Shown: positions 17,176 to 26,353 of the stretch, in pieces | Layout: each line of letters begins with the position of its first letter | Position numbering within the stretch: the stretch's first letter is position 1 | DNA from: Desulfosarcina sp. BuS5 | GTDB taxonomy: Bacteria > Desulfobacterota > Desulfobacteria > Desulfobacterales > BuS5 | NCBI RefSeq assembly: GCF_028752835.1 | Contig: NZ_CP087952.1 | Location: 2,213,041 to 2,277,040 of the forward strand | Length of the DNA: 64,000 nucleotides | Reading direction: 5' to 3' | Program-made: the position numbers and the translations under genes | Notes under the pieces: generated by a model | Told to the model about the DNA's origin: nothing | What the model saw: the letters and a program-made list of their open reading frames with translations, nothing else | Databases searched by the model: none

Positions 17176-18482
17176 CAGTAGTGTCCGGTTAGGTTTTTGC
17201 ATGTTATATGGGATAAAAAAATTAGAAAAATGTTCATTTTTTACTTGACAAACCAAATAAAAATTTTTGTTGTTTTGTTATAAAATATAATTATAACAAG
17301 GAGTTAAGACAAAAATGGACATATTCAATATCCCAAAAAAGAATTTTAATCCCCAATCTCATGCTCGATTTCTCAAACCTTTGCAAAAGATTTTTCCTGA
17401 CACGCCACAGCTTAAATCCCGAGGTCACAAGCCATTGAAAATGACTTTTGAAGATCAGCTTCACGCACTGATATTTTTCCATCTACAAGAACATGAATCA
17501 GCTCGTGATCTTATTCAACACCTTAAAGAAGACGATTTTGCCAAAGAATGTGTCGCTCCAGATGGAGGGATCAGTCGTAGCAGTTTTTCCGAAATTATCA
17601 ATTCTCGAGGGCTTGAACAGCTTGAATATGTTTTTCAAGCTCTTTGCAGCCAGGCACAAAATGCTTTACCATCAAATTATTCAGATCTCGGTGAACTCGT
17701 TTCCATTGATGGATCTTTAATTGATGCAGTTCTGTCCATGTACTGGGCTGATTACAGAAAAGGCGCTAAAAAAGCAAAAGGCCATTTCGGCTTTGATGTC
17801 AATCGCAAGATTCCTATAAAAATTCATCTGACAAATGGAAATGGCGCTGAACGCCCCTTTGTCAGGTCTATCCTTACAAAAGGCCAAACAGGAATCATGG
17901 ATCGGGGGTATCAATCACATAAGGATTTTGATCTTCTTCAGGATGAAAAAAAACATTTTGTTTGCCGCATCAAAGCGAAAACAACAAGAACTATTATCAA
18001 AGAGCAGCCTGTTGATCCCGACAGCTATATTTTTTATGATGCTGTGGTTCTTCTTGGCACTCCTGGGGTAAACCAGACCAGAAAGCCGGTTCGACTGGTT
18101 GGTTATAAAATTGCCGGTGTCAAATATTTTGTGGCAACTGATCGTTATGATCTTACAGCCGAGCAGGTTGCAACCGTTTATAAGCTTAGATGGGATATCG
18201 AAACTTTTTTCAAATGGTGGAAGAAACATTTAAAAGTGTACCACTTGATTGCTCACAGTAGATATGGCCTGATGGTTCAAATCCTTGCGGGGTTAATAAC
18301 CTACCTGCTTATGGCCATATACTGCCATGAACAGTTTAATGAACCTGTATCAATAAAGAGGATTCGTCAGCTTAGAAATACCATCCAGAACGAATTACGT
18401 ACTGACGAAAAAAACGTATGGTCTAATAATCTGATTATCAAAGAGCAAATGCTATATGCAAAAACTTAACCGGACACTACTG
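17176..18482 (+). mobile_element. IS4-type insertion sequence, copy b (1.31 kb)
   Basis: Bounded by CAGTAGTGTCCGGTTAGG and its complement. It has the same ends and gene layout as the element at 7157-8474 but a clearly diverged transposase. No convincing target duplication is seen. Confidence 0.88.
17315..18469 (+). CDS. IS4-family DDE transposase (384 aa)
   Basis: An intact transposase with catalytic aspartates in VSIDGSL and GIMDRGYQ and the YREK signature YKLRWDIETFFKWWK. The N-terminal MTFEDQLHALIFFHL matches its relative at 7170. The gene has its own AT-rich leader inside the element, with AAGGAG shortly before the ATG, and ends 13 bp from the right terminus. It is probably functional, judged only from the absence of disruptions. 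Confidence 0.9.
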   Translation: MDIFNIPKKNFNPQSHARFLKPLQKIFPDTPQLKSRGHKPLKMTFEDQLHALIFFHLQEHESARDLIQHLKEDDFAKECVAPDGGISRSSFSEIINSRGLEQLEYVFQALCSQAQNALPSNYSDLGELVSIDGSLIDAVLSMYWADYRKGAKKAKGHFGFDVNRKIPIKIHLTNGNGAERPFVRSILTKGQTGIMDRGYQSHKDFDLLQDEKKHFVCRIKAKTTRTIIKEQPVDPDSYIFYDAVVLLGTPGVNQTRKPVRLVGYKIAGVKYFVATDRYDLTAEQVATVYKLRWDIETFFKWWKKHLKVYHLIAHSRYGLMVQILAGLITYLLMAIYCHEQFNEPVSIKRIRQLRNTIQNELRTDEKNVWSNNLIIKEQMLYAKT

Positions 18483-18583
18483 TAAAAAAATAGCAGATGC
18501 CATCGGTTTTAGACTAAATTTAAGAAAAAGTTTACGAAAGGTAAATTCCTTACTTCGCTGTTTTAGGGCATTCTGGCTCCAAT

Positions 18584-18610
18584 CGGGAATTGCTGATATC
18601 GGAGTTTTAG
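18584..18610. repeat. Fused half-ends of MITE A and MITE B
   Basis: CGGGAATTGCTG equals the last 12 bp of family A, and the directly adjoining ATATCGGAGTTTTAG equals the last 15 bp of family B. No matching other halves lie beside them. It is probably the scar of a deletion or rearrangement between elements. Confidence 0.5.
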
Positions 18611-18690
18611 TATCGTTATAGACCTCTTGCAAAAAGGGCAAACATATGGTTTTATTATTCCGGGTAGTGGATCCTGTATCTGCTTTTCCC

Positions 18691-18736
18691 ATATGGTTAG
18701 AGATCTCCTTTGGAGTGGATTTGTCTCTAACCATAT
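18691..18736. repeat. Inverted repeat with 13-bp perfect arms
   Basis: ATATGGTTAGAGA and TCTCTAACCATAT are separated by 20 nt. It could form an RNA hairpin; there is no clear T-run and no adjacent gene to terminate. Confidence 0.45.
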
Positions 18737-18866
18737 AAAATTATTGAAAAAAATATAGTCAAAAATATCTTTTGTAATATCAACATGTTATGCATGTTTA
18801 TGTTTTAATCACAACCAGTTACGCTACTCATTATCAGGCTCCCCTAAATCCGATATAATCAGAATA

Positions 18867-18988
18867 TATAGATTGCCAGATATTTACCCCTCTTTTATAA
18901 AATTTGGCACAAGGCCAGAGGGAGGCAGGTCTATTGTAATACTCAGACGACTGATAACTCAGTGAAATTATTTATGTGACAATCTATA
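18867..18988 (+). repeat. Palindromic repeat F, copy 2 (122 bp)
   Basis: The ends TATAGATTG(C/T)C are inverted. The interior AAGGCCAGAGGGAGGC, then GACGACTGATAAC and GTGAAATTATTTATGTGAC, matches the copies at 14913 and 45437. Confidence 0.85.
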
Positions 18989-19328
18989 GCTTGAATTTTA
19001 TGTATATATATGCAATAAATATATTATTTTTTGTGTATGTATAGGTATTAGCAGTTGCAGATTGTAAAGATTAAAAGGCATCTTTTTGAGGAAATTTTTC
19101 CCTGGCTGGTAGACAAAAAAAAATTGATAATCAAAGGAGCGCGCCAGACTTGGAAAAATCACACTTTTACTGTAGATTTTCAGATAATCATTTAAAAACC
19201 TATATATCATACCCTCATATTCTCTTTTTTGCCTACCTATTATTAAAATATAAGAAAAGAAATTACAAAATAGATTGTCGGGTAACAAATTTCATAAGGA
19301 CAGAAAAAATTATAGGAGAAGATGCAGA

Positions 19329-19664
19329 ATGGAAAATGATTGCCTTTTTTGCAAAATTATAAATAAAGAAATTCCGTCAGATTTTATATACGAGAATGAC
19401 AGAGTTGTAGTATTCAGAGATATTAACCCCCAGGCTCCTCTTCATCTGCTTATTGTGCCTAAAAAGCATATCAGGAGCATTAATGATATTACTGGCGAAG
19501 ATTTGGGATTTATATCCGAAATGATAATCATTGCAAGGGATATGGCCAAAAAAGAGTTGGTTGCGGAATCAGGTTATAAGCTTTTTTTTAATGTGGAAAA
19601 GGGTGGGGGGCAGATAATCTTCCATATTCATCTGCATCTTATAGGTGGCTGGAAACAGGATTAA
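19329..19664 (+). CDS. HIT-family (histidine triad) nucleotide hydrolase
   Basis: A 111-residue HINT-type protein. It starts with DCLFCKIINKEIPS and carries the catalytic triad motif HIHLHLIGG near residues 98-106. HINT proteins hydrolyse purine nucleoside phosphoramidates and AMP-lysine in the cytoplasm. The zinc-binding CxxC of the family is present near residues 5-8. The ATG at 19329 has AGGAGA about 10 nt upstream; longer in-frame starts give an atypical basic extension and are rejected. It ends 24 bp before the IS4-type element copy 1. Confidence 0.9.
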   Translation: MENDCLFCKIINKEIPSDFIYENDRVVVFRDINPQAPLHLLIVPKKHIRSINDITGEDLGFISEMIIIARDMAKKELVAESGYKLFFNVEKGGGQIIFHIHLHLIGGWKQD

Positions 19665-19688
19665 AGGCACGCTAAAAAATAACTTGGT

Positions 19689-21242
19689 ACTCGATGATCA
19701 AGTTTTTATGATTAGCTAAATTTTAAGCTTGAGAGTATAATCACGGCCATTGAAAAATATTAATAATTTTGAAAGAGTCCATTCATAATGCTATTAACTG
19801 AATCTGCACCATTTATCAAACAGTACATTGAAGATCTCAACAATAGCCTGGAGCAATACAAACCTGGTGCGGGATTAACATTTACCCAGAAAGCATGGCT
19901 AAGCTTTTGTCTTACCGGTATATTAATGGTAAATGCTGTATGTTGGGCAAAATTTGAACGGGCGAGTCTGGGCAATTATAAATTAGCAGCTCTATCTTGG
20001 ATGTTTCGTAAGGGTAAGATTTCATGGGACAATTTACTTGTTGGAAGCGTCAGGCGTATTTTGAAAAAATATGGTATCACAAATGGTGTAATTGTTTTTG
20101 ATGAGTCTGATCGTGCCCGTTCTAAGAATACAAAGCGAATATACAAGGCTCATAAGCAAAAACACAAAGCAAGCGGAGGTTATGTTAATGGGCAAACAGT
20201 TGTTTTGCTTCTTTTGGTCACAGACTCTATAACCGTACCTATTGGTTTTAAGTTTTACATGCCTGATCCAGTTGTTAGTGCCTGGAAAAAAGAAGAAGAG
20301 AGATTGAAAAAAAAGGGACTCCCGAAGAGTAAGCGTCCTGTCAAACCAGCATTTAACCCTGAGTATCCGAAAAAAATTCAATTAGCCCTGCTCTTACTTG
20401 AGAATTTTAAAAAATATTATCCTAAAATTACTGTTAAATGTGTATTGGCTGACGCTTTATACGGTTCAAAAGAATTTATGAATGGAGCCTCTAATATTTT
20501 GGGAGGAGTGCAAATTATCAGCCAATTAAAGTCAAATCAAAATATACGATACAAAGGTAAAAAAAAGACAATTACGGATTATTTCAACATGATTAACAAA
20601 GGTGTAAATTGCACCATTCGTGTGCGAGGCGGTGAAAAAGTCAATGCAACAGTGAGCAGTGCCCGCCTTAAGGTTGATGCACACGATGGCAATGTGCTTT
20701 TTGTGATAGCTCTTAAATATGAAGGGGAAGATGAATACCGTTACTTAGCTGCCACTGATGTGAGTTGGCGCACAGTTGACATTATTCAAGCATATTCTTT
20801 GAGATGGCTTGTAGAGGTTTTTTTTGAAGACTGGAAGCTTTATGAAGGATGGGGACAAGAGGCCAAACAATATGACGAAGAAGGATCAAGCCGAGGCCTG
20901 ATCTTGAGTCTGTTGCTAGACCATTGCCTCCTCCTTCACCCTGAGCAAAAGGCCTGCATAGAGAACAAAACTCCCGTGTTTACCGTGGGAAGTCTACAAA
21001 AAAGAGCTCAAATGGATGTTTTGATGGAATGTGTCAAATTTTTGCTGCAACAACAAGATCCCGGTGAAAAGCTTAAAGAAATGGGGCAAGTTATCAAAAA
21101 AGTTTTCCGACTTATGCCATCGGGAAAACATATGAGCGGAAGAACCATAGGTAGATTGGAGCCAACACCCTCTCTATCACGTAAATATTGTCCTTGCTAA
21201 GTGCTTTTGGCAAGTTCGTCATCAAAAACTTGAACATCGAGT
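19689..21242 (+). mobile_element. 1.55-kb IS4-type element, copy 1 of 3
   Basis: Bounded by ACTCGATGATCAAGTTTTT at the left and the complement of ACTCGATGTTCAAGTTTTT at the right. It is nearly identical to the elements at 23410 and 29837. Its right flank enters a transposase tail and repeat C with no matching left flank, which suggests an adjacent deletion or recombination. Confidence 0.93.
19788..21200 (+). CDS. IS4-type transposase (470 aa), copy 1
   Basis: A DDE transposase with the first aspartate in IVFDESDRAR (residue 105), the second in VLADALYGS, and glutamate in the Y-x2-R-x3-E-x6-K signature YSLRWLVEVFFEDWK. The ATG follows AAAGAG about 10 nt upstream. It differs from copies 2 and 3 by only a few residues, so the family moved or was copied recently. 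It is intact and potentially active. Confidence 0.92.
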   Translation: MLLTESAPFIKQYIEDLNNSLEQYKPGAGLTFTQKAWLSFCLTGILMVNAVCWAKFERASLGNYKLAALSWMFRKGKISWDNLLVGSVRRILKKYGITNGVIVFDESDRARSKNTKRIYKAHKQKHKASGGYVNGQTVVLLLLVTDSITVPIGFKFYMPDPVVSAWKKEEERLKKKGLPKSKRPVKPAFNPEYPKKIQLALLLLENFKKYYPKITVKCVLADALYGSKEFMNGASNILGGVQIISQLKSNQNIRYKGKKKTITDYFNMINKGVNCTIRVRGGEKVNATVSSARLKVDAHDGNVLFVIALKYEGEDEYRYLAATDVSWRTVDIIQAYSLRWLVEVFFEDWKLYEGWGQEAKQYDEEGSSRGLILSLLLDHCLLLHPEQKACIENKTPVFTVGSLQKRAQMDVLMECVKFLLQQQDPGEKLKEMGQVIKKVFRLMPSGKHMSGRTIGRLEPTPSLSRKYCPC

Positions 21243-21330
21243 AATAGCTCCAAACAAACAAAAAGTGTTGAGAAATTTAAACAAAAGAGCCAAAGAAGTG
21301 GGACTTAAACTGGTTCCTTGTGAAATTTAA
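21243..21330 (+). pseudogene. C-terminal tail of a broken transposase
   Basis: The frame from the IS boundary reads …VLRNLNKRAKEVGLKLVPCEI and stops at 21330. The end of the same tail opens repeat C copy 1 at 8475. It resembles transposase C-termini, but the family cannot be fixed from so little. The rest of the gene was lost at the IS junction. Confidence 0.5.
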
Positions 21331-21701
21331 TTTTGCCATAAGCAATTTATAAAATCGTTTGAGTGGATTACAGTAATCTGATTTGCTTTGAATTGGAAAA
21401 TGAAGTCGAGAGTACAACTGAAGCCTTTGAGCGCGAATATAACATGACTGGTCGGCCTTTTGCACAACTAACTGTTAGTCCTTCAGAGAAGGAACTACGC
21501 ATATAAAACTTTTTTGATATAGGCCGACATTTCTAAATTCATTGAAAAGCTGATTACCGCAATCTTATTATTAACCAAGGAACTGATTTTATTTATACAA
21601 CATTGATAAATTACTAATAATATTAATAATTTTAAGATTACCTTAAAATCAATGGTACCCCTACGCTTTTTTTAGGGGAGTGTGTTTCATATAAAAAAAA
21701 A
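21291..21701 (+). repeat. Repeat family C, copy 2 (about 411 bp)
   Basis: Nearly identical to 8475-8888 over its whole length. It starts within the transposase tail and ends at GTGTTTCATATAAAAAAAAA. It lies immediately upstream of the prepilin peptidase gene. Confidence 0.88.
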
Positions 21702-21747
21702 TTTAATAAATTTCTGAACATGTTGCAACTTTTAATAGGGGCTTTAT

Positions 21748-22521
21748 ATGATCAGTTTTTATGTTGAAGTAATTGTTTTTTTACTCGGGTTATGTATTGG
21801 TAGCTTTTTAAATGTATGCATTTACAGACTTCCACTTTCTAAACCGATTCCCAAGCCTTCCAGATCTGTTTGCCCTGATTGCGGCTCTATAATACGTTTT
21901 TATGATAATATTCCCGTTGTGAGCTACCTTCTCTTAAAAAGGAGGTGCCGGCATTGTGGTTTTATAATACCCTTCCGTTATCCCCTGGTTGAAATCTCAG
22001 GCGGTCTTTTTGCACTTTTGATTTTAAAACAATTTGGACTTTCCCTATATTCTTTTGTATATTTTGTTTTCATAGCCGTCCTTATCGTTGTTACCTTTAT
22101 TGACCTTGATCACAGGATTATACCGGATGTAATAACACTTCCCGGCATACCGATCTTTTTCGGCCTGGCATTTTTGCTGCCGGAAAGCGACTGGGTAAAT
22201 TCAGTTTTGGGGATACTTGTCGGGGGAGGAAGCCTTTTAACGGTTGCCTGGGTATATGCCTTGTTGACAGGTAAGGAGGGGATGGGGGGGGGTGATATAA
22301 AGCTGCTGGCTATGGCAGGGGCTCTTGTTGGTTGGAAGGGCGTACTATTTACAATTTTTGTATCATCCGCGGCAGGCGCCTTGATTGGAATCATACTGAT
22401 GCTGCGAACACGCAAAGGTTTGAAGCTTGCTGTTCCTTTTGGGCCGTTTATAGCTTTAGGCGCGGTAGTATATGTTTTTTTCGGCCCTGTTCTGATAAAT
22501 TGGTATTTTAATTTATTATGA
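21748..22521 (+). CDS. pilD: Type IV prepilin peptidase / N-methyltransferase
   Basis: A 257-residue inner-membrane aspartic protease (A24 family). It cleaves type IV pilin and type II secretion pseudopilin leaders and methylates the new N-terminus. The N-terminal domain has two CxxC pairs (CPDC near residue 42, CRHC near 73) that form the zinc site. Catalytic aspartates are in FIDLDHRIIPD and the GGGDIKLLAMAG motif. About seven or eight hydrophobic segments are visible. The ATG follows AGGGGC about 8 nt upstream. No pilin genes are nearby; the gene stands alone among repeats. Confidence 0.93.
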   Translation: MISFYVEVIVFLLGLCIGSFLNVCIYRLPLSKPIPKPSRSVCPDCGSIIRFYDNIPVVSYLLLKRRCRHCGFIIPFRYPLVEISGGLFALLILKQFGLSLYSFVYFVFIAVLIVVTFIDLDHRIIPDVITLPGIPIFFGLAFLLPESDWVNSVLGILVGGGSLLTVAWVYALLTGKEGMGGGDIKLLAMAGALVGWKGVLFTIFVSSAAGALIGIILMLRTRKGLKLAVPFGPFIALGAVVYVFFGPVLINWYFNLL

Positions 22522-22540
22522 GTTCAATAGAAAATTTTTA

Positions 22541-22838
22541 GCAAGTGTCCATACATAAATAGGATAGTTTGTTCGAGATCAGCTATTCCCGGTCATAAAT
22601 AGCTTAACTTATTGGAATCATTGAACTTTCAATTTTAGAGTTTGCAAAAACTCTTGTCTGATAACATAATAATATCAGATAGTTAAGACCCGTCCGGGAA
22701 TTGCTGGTTCGAGATCAAGGCGCACTACCAAATCTTAAATCGGGTTTAACCACAGTAATACATTAAGTATCTCGAGGATTAAAATTTTAGCGCAACGCAG
22801 ATATCGGGCAAAATAGCCATTTATGGATGGGCACTAGC
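22541..22838. repeat. Palindromic element E, interrupted by MITE A
   Basis: The left end GCAAGTGTCCATACATAAAT and the complement of the right end (GCTAGTGCCCATCCATAAAT) match with few mismatches. Without the 127-bp MITE and one copy of its 9-bp duplication the element is about 162 bp. The core contains GCGCAACGCAGATATCGGGC. Confidence 0.65.
22580..22706. mobile_element. MITE family A, copy 2 (127 bp)
   Basis: A 127-bp element with one mismatch in the left inverted repeat (CAGCTATTCCCGG). It is flanked by the perfect 9-bp duplication GTTCGAGAT (22571-22579 and 22707-22715). It is inserted within palindromic element E. Confidence 0.94.
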
Positions 22839-23409
22839 AAGAAATGTCTTGGTTCAGCGTGAATTGGAGAATTCCAATTTAAAAATAAGCAACATTTTAA
22901 ACAAAAAAATGTGCTTCGCGTTTTATTTTATTGGGTTTTTAAGGCATAGGCAGGAAGGCTTGGATAATGATTATTGGAGTTGAGGGAAACAGTCATATTT
23001 TAACCGTCTCCCTCTGGTGCATTTTCCAATGCCACCTGCGTCCGGCTATCCCTTGGCAGGTTGCTCCCCAGCAGAGCCTGCATCCGTTTAACCGGATAAA
23101 AATCTGTTTATAAATTTAAGTCTGGGGTGTCTAAAAAGGTAACATGTTGATTTGATAATATTTTTTAGACAAATTTCACAAAAAATTAACGGGATATGGT
23201 ACTTATTTATAAAAAAATTAAATGAAAACAACGAGTTATATTTATATTATTGTTGAAAAAAATAGACGTTCGGTCAACTATTGAAAATGTTGTATGTATT
23301 TAATTTTATTGGCTTAAATGATATTTTACTTTAAACAGTATAAAGGCCTTTTGAAACATACCAATATCAGTTTTTCCTCACTTTTTGGACCCCTTAAATT
23401 TTGCTTAAA
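22839..23409. other. Spacer without recognised features
   Basis: No gene, known riboswitch or element family was recognised. The stretch 22960-23100 is more GC-rich than its surroundings (GAGGGAAACAG, GGTTGCTCCCCAGCAGAGCC) and could be structured RNA or an old gene fragment; I cannot assign it. Confidence 0.5.
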
Positions 23410-24962
23410 ACTCGATGATCAAGTTTTTATGATTAGCTAAATTTAAAGTTTGATAGTATAATCACGACCATTAAAAATATTAACAACTTTGAAAGAGCCC
23501 ATTCATAATGCTATTAACTGAATCTGCACCATTTATCAAACAGTACATTGAAGATCTCAACAATAGCCTGGAGCAATACCAACCTAGTGCGGGATTAACA
23601 TTTACCCAGAAAGCATGGCTAAGCTTTTGTCTTACCGGTATATTAATGGTAAATGCTGTATGTTGGGCAAAATTTGAACGGGCGAGTCTGGGCAATTATA
23701 AATTAGCAGCTCTATCTTGGATGTTTCGTAAGGGTAAGATTTCATGGGACAATTTACTTGTTGGAAGCGTCAGGCGTATTTTGAAAAAATATGGTATCAC
23801 AAATGGTGTAATTGTTTTTGATGAGTCTGATCGTGCCCGTTCTAAGAATACAAAGCGAATATACAAGGCTCATAAGCAAAAACACAAAGCAAGCGGAGGT
23901 TATGTTAATGGGCAAACAGTTGTTTTGCTTCTTTTGGTCACAGACTCTATAACCGTACCTATTGGTTTTAAGTTTTACATGCCTGATCCAGTTGTTAGTG
24001 CCTGGAAAAAAGAAGAAGAGAGATTGAAAAAAAAGGGACTCCCGAAGAATAAGCGTCCTGTCAAACCAGCATTTAACCCTGAGTACCCGAAAAAAATTCA
24101 ATTAGCCCTGCTCTTACTTGAAAATTTTAAAGAATATTATCCTAAAATTACTGTTAAATGTGTATTGGCTGACGCTTTATACGGTTCAAAAGAATTTATG
24201 AATGGAGCCTCTAATATTTTGGGAGGAGTGCAAGTTATCAGCCAATTAAAGTCAAATCAAAATATACGGTACAAAGGTAAAAAAAAGACAATTACGGATT
24301 ATTTCAACATGATTAACAAAGGTGTAAATTGCACCATTCGTGTGCGAGGCGGTGAAAAAGTCAATGCAACAGTGAGCAGTGCCCGCCTTAAGGTTGATGC
24401 ACACGATGGCAATGTGCTTTTTGTGATAGCTCTTAAATATGAAGGGGAAGATGAATACCGTTACTTAGCTGCCACTGATGTGAGTTGGCGCACAGTTGAC
24501 ATTATTCAAGCATATTCTTTGAGATGGCTTGTAGAGGTTTTTTTTGAAGACTGGAAGCTTTATGAAGGATGGGGACAAGAGGCCAAACAATATGACGAAG
24601 AAGGATCAAGCCGAGGCCTGATCTTGAGTCTGTTGCTAGACCATTGCCTCCTCCTTCACCCTGAGCAAAAGGCCTGCATAGAGAACAAAACTCCCGTGTT
24701 TACCGTGGGAAGTCTACAAAAAAGAGCTCAAATGGATGTTTTGATGGAATGTGTCAAATTTTTGCTGCAACAACAAGATCCCGGTGAAAAGCTTAAAGAA
24801 ATGGGGCAAGTTATCAAAAAAGTTTTCCGACTTATGCCATCGGGAAAACATATGAGCGGAAGAACCATAGGTAGATTGGAGCCAACACCCTCTCTATCAC
24901 GTAAATATTGTCCTTGCTAAGTGCTTTTGGCAAGTTCGTCATCAAAAACTTGAACATCGAGT
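23410..24962 (+). mobile_element. 1.55-kb IS4-type element, copy 2 of 3
   Basis: The same ends as copy 1. Its right end cuts the reverse-transcriptase gene of a group II intron (minus strand). The missing part of that intron is not on the left side, so sequence was lost or exchanged at this IS. Confidence 0.93.
23508..24920 (+). CDS. IS4-type transposase (470 aa), copy 2
   Basis: Identical in layout to the gene at 19788, with DDE residues in IVFDESDR, VLADALYGS and the YREK signature. Visible substitutions relative to copy 1 are few (for example EQYQPSAG for EQYKPGAG, KNKRP for KSKRP, and isoleucine to valine in GGVQV). It is intact. Confidence 0.92.
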   Translation: MLLTESAPFIKQYIEDLNNSLEQYQPSAGLTFTQKAWLSFCLTGILMVNAVCWAKFERASLGNYKLAALSWMFRKGKISWDNLLVGSVRRILKKYGITNGVIVFDESDRARSKNTKRIYKAHKQKHKASGGYVNGQTVVLLLLVTDSITVPIGFKFYMPDPVVSAWKKEEERLKKKGLPKNKRPVKPAFNPEYPKKIQLALLLLENFKEYYPKITVKCVLADALYGSKEFMNGASNILGGVQVISQLKSNQNIRYKGKKKTITDYFNMINKGVNCTIRVRGGEKVNATVSSARLKVDAHDGNVLFVIALKYEGEDEYRYLAATDVSWRTVDIIQAYSLRWLVEVFFEDWKLYEGWGQEAKQYDEEGSSRGLILSLLLDHCLLLHPEQKACIENKTPVFTVGSLQKRAQMDVLMECVKFLLQQQDPGEKLKEMGQVIKKVFRLMPSGKHMSGRTIGRLEPTPSLSRKYCPC

Positions 24963-25648
24963 TTAAGTAACTCGTGATTAATATTGTCAAATAGTCCTGT
25001 AATATCTGCGCTTACTATCCAGCTGATATTCTGCTTCAAGCATTGCTCACGTAAATCTTTGATTGCCATGTGTTGGCTCCGACCTTTTCTGAATGCATGG
25101 GAAAAATTGTAAAAATTCCTGTCAAATATGACATTCAATATGGCTGCTGCTGCTTTCTGGACAATTTTATCCTCAAGTACAGGTATGCCAATTGGACGCT
25201 TTTCCCCTCCTTCCTTGTCTATCCAGATACGCTTTACAGGAGACGCAACGTACTGTCCTCTCCGCAGTCGTTCATACAGATTATAAAGGTTTTGATCAAG
25301 ATTTTCGGCATACTCCTTTGCCGTAACCTTGTCCACTCCTGCAGATTCGCTTTTCCGAATTTTACGAAAGGATTGTTTCAGTAAATCAAAGTCTATCCGA
25401 TGGACTACTGATGTAAATACCAGTTCAGGATTACTTTGAGCAAGCAGCTCGATTTTGATAAGGGATGACCCACCTGTTAACACCGGTGGTTGTCCCCATT
25501 CTATCGGTCTGGAATTGCAAGCGACCGTTCTTGCAATTTCTCGGTTTTTTGTTGATATGGTTTGTGACCTCTGTGTATCTCCCATAATTCCTGCCAAAAA
25601 AAACGTTATACCCTGCTTCACCTTCCCTGCAGTGGGTCGCTTGGGCAT
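24963..25648 (-). pseudogene. Truncated group II intron reverse transcriptase/maturase
   Basis: The ATG at 25648 (MPKRPTAGK) has a GGGGAAG site upstream. About 229 codons cover the N-terminal reverse-transcriptase blocks: SAGVDKVTAKEY, RPIGIPVLEDKIVQKA, and the first catalytic-aspartate region VSADITGLFDNINHELL. The frame then enters the IS end and stops 15 codons later. The YADD catalytic block, thumb and maturase domains are absent, so no activity is expected. Confidence 0.88.
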
Positions 25649-26325
25649 CACTTCCCCACCTTTCCGATCAAGATAGTTCAATTCTTAATCATCGGTACTA
25701 TGATCTGCTAAGACTTCCGAATGTTTATCTCAGGTTCGTTCGCTCTTCGCTATCCTCCCCTGATACCTTGTATCGCCCATCTTTTAATGTTTGTGTTTCT
25801 GCCAATGGCAGACTCGTTGCAAGGCGGGACATTCCTATGCAACGCCGGGATTTCGCTTGCGCTGGATTTCCTGTTACCGTTCTTTTTACCCAAGGAAACA
25901 TCCGGGTCTCCCAAGTTCCCGAGCTACCCCTTTGAGTACATGCCCTGGTCTAAGACCCCGGTGGTGTCCTGAATACTTGCCTTAGCATATTCAGGACTGC
26001 TGCCTTCCGCTGTCTCCAAAGCGTCGGCTTTTTCCTGCAAGCAGGATTATCACAATGACCACAACCATACATTTTTCGGGGCTCAATACAGAGCCTGCAA
26101 TCTTGCTCCGTCCAGCTCCAGACTCCCGTTACCGGGTTTACCTGTGGACTTCGCTACTGACCTGCTGGTTAGTCTTTAGTCAGGTGGGACTATCTTAACA
26201 TCAATGCCAGAGCAAGCCCTGCAGAGATGAAGGAAACAAACCGTTTCCCGAGCACCCACTTGGTAACAATATCGAGTTTCAAAGACCTTGTGTCTTATCC
26301 CAACGATTCGGATTTATCTTGGCAC
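24963..26325 (-). mobile_element. Group II intron, 5' portion, truncated by an IS
   Basis: Reading the minus strand from 26325, the sequence begins GTGCC (group II 5' end) and continues for about 680 nt of structured RNA. A typical segment with GAAGTCTTAGCAGATCATAGTACC precedes the intron-encoded protein gene. It ends at the IS4-type element boundary (24962), so domains IV-VI are missing and it cannot splice or move by itself. Its upstream exon is a half attC-like site. Confidence 0.82.
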
Positions 26326-26344
26326 GAGGAGCGCCTTGTTATGC
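26326..26344 (-). repeat. Half attC-like site (left arm) used as intron exon
   Basis: On the minus strand GCATAACAAGGCGCTCCTC directly precedes the group II intron start. GCATAAC is complementary to GTTATGC at 27593-27599, and AACAAGGCGCT is the usual left-arm sequence of integron attC sites. It starts 9 bp after the permease stop codon, the normal position of attC in a gene cassette. Confidence 0.65.
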
Positions 26345-26353
26345 CCCCAATAG

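Larger units (their letters stand above)
18483..19328. other. Gene-free repeat-rich spacer
   Basis: No credible gene is seen. It contains a fused pair of MITE ends (18584-18610), an inverted repeat (18691-18736), palindromic repeat F copy 2 (18867-18988) and a half-copy of F near 19267 (ATAGATTGTCGGGTAAC). Short open frames here lack ribosome sites or family resemblance. Confidence 0.6.

Noticed and set aside
18477-18734. An 85-codon minus-strand frame beside an IS
   Set aside because: It spans MITE-end scars and an inverted repeat and resembles no known family.
20034-20381. A minus-strand 115-codon frame conserved in all three 1.55-kb IS copies
   Set aside because: Its conservation follows from the near-identity of the IS copies; it is antisense to the transposase active-site region.
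22960-23110. Possible riboswitch or structured RNA
   Set aside because: GC-rich and locally self-complementary, but none of the TPP, cobalamin, c-di-GMP or SAM core motifs could be traced, and no gene except an IS follows.
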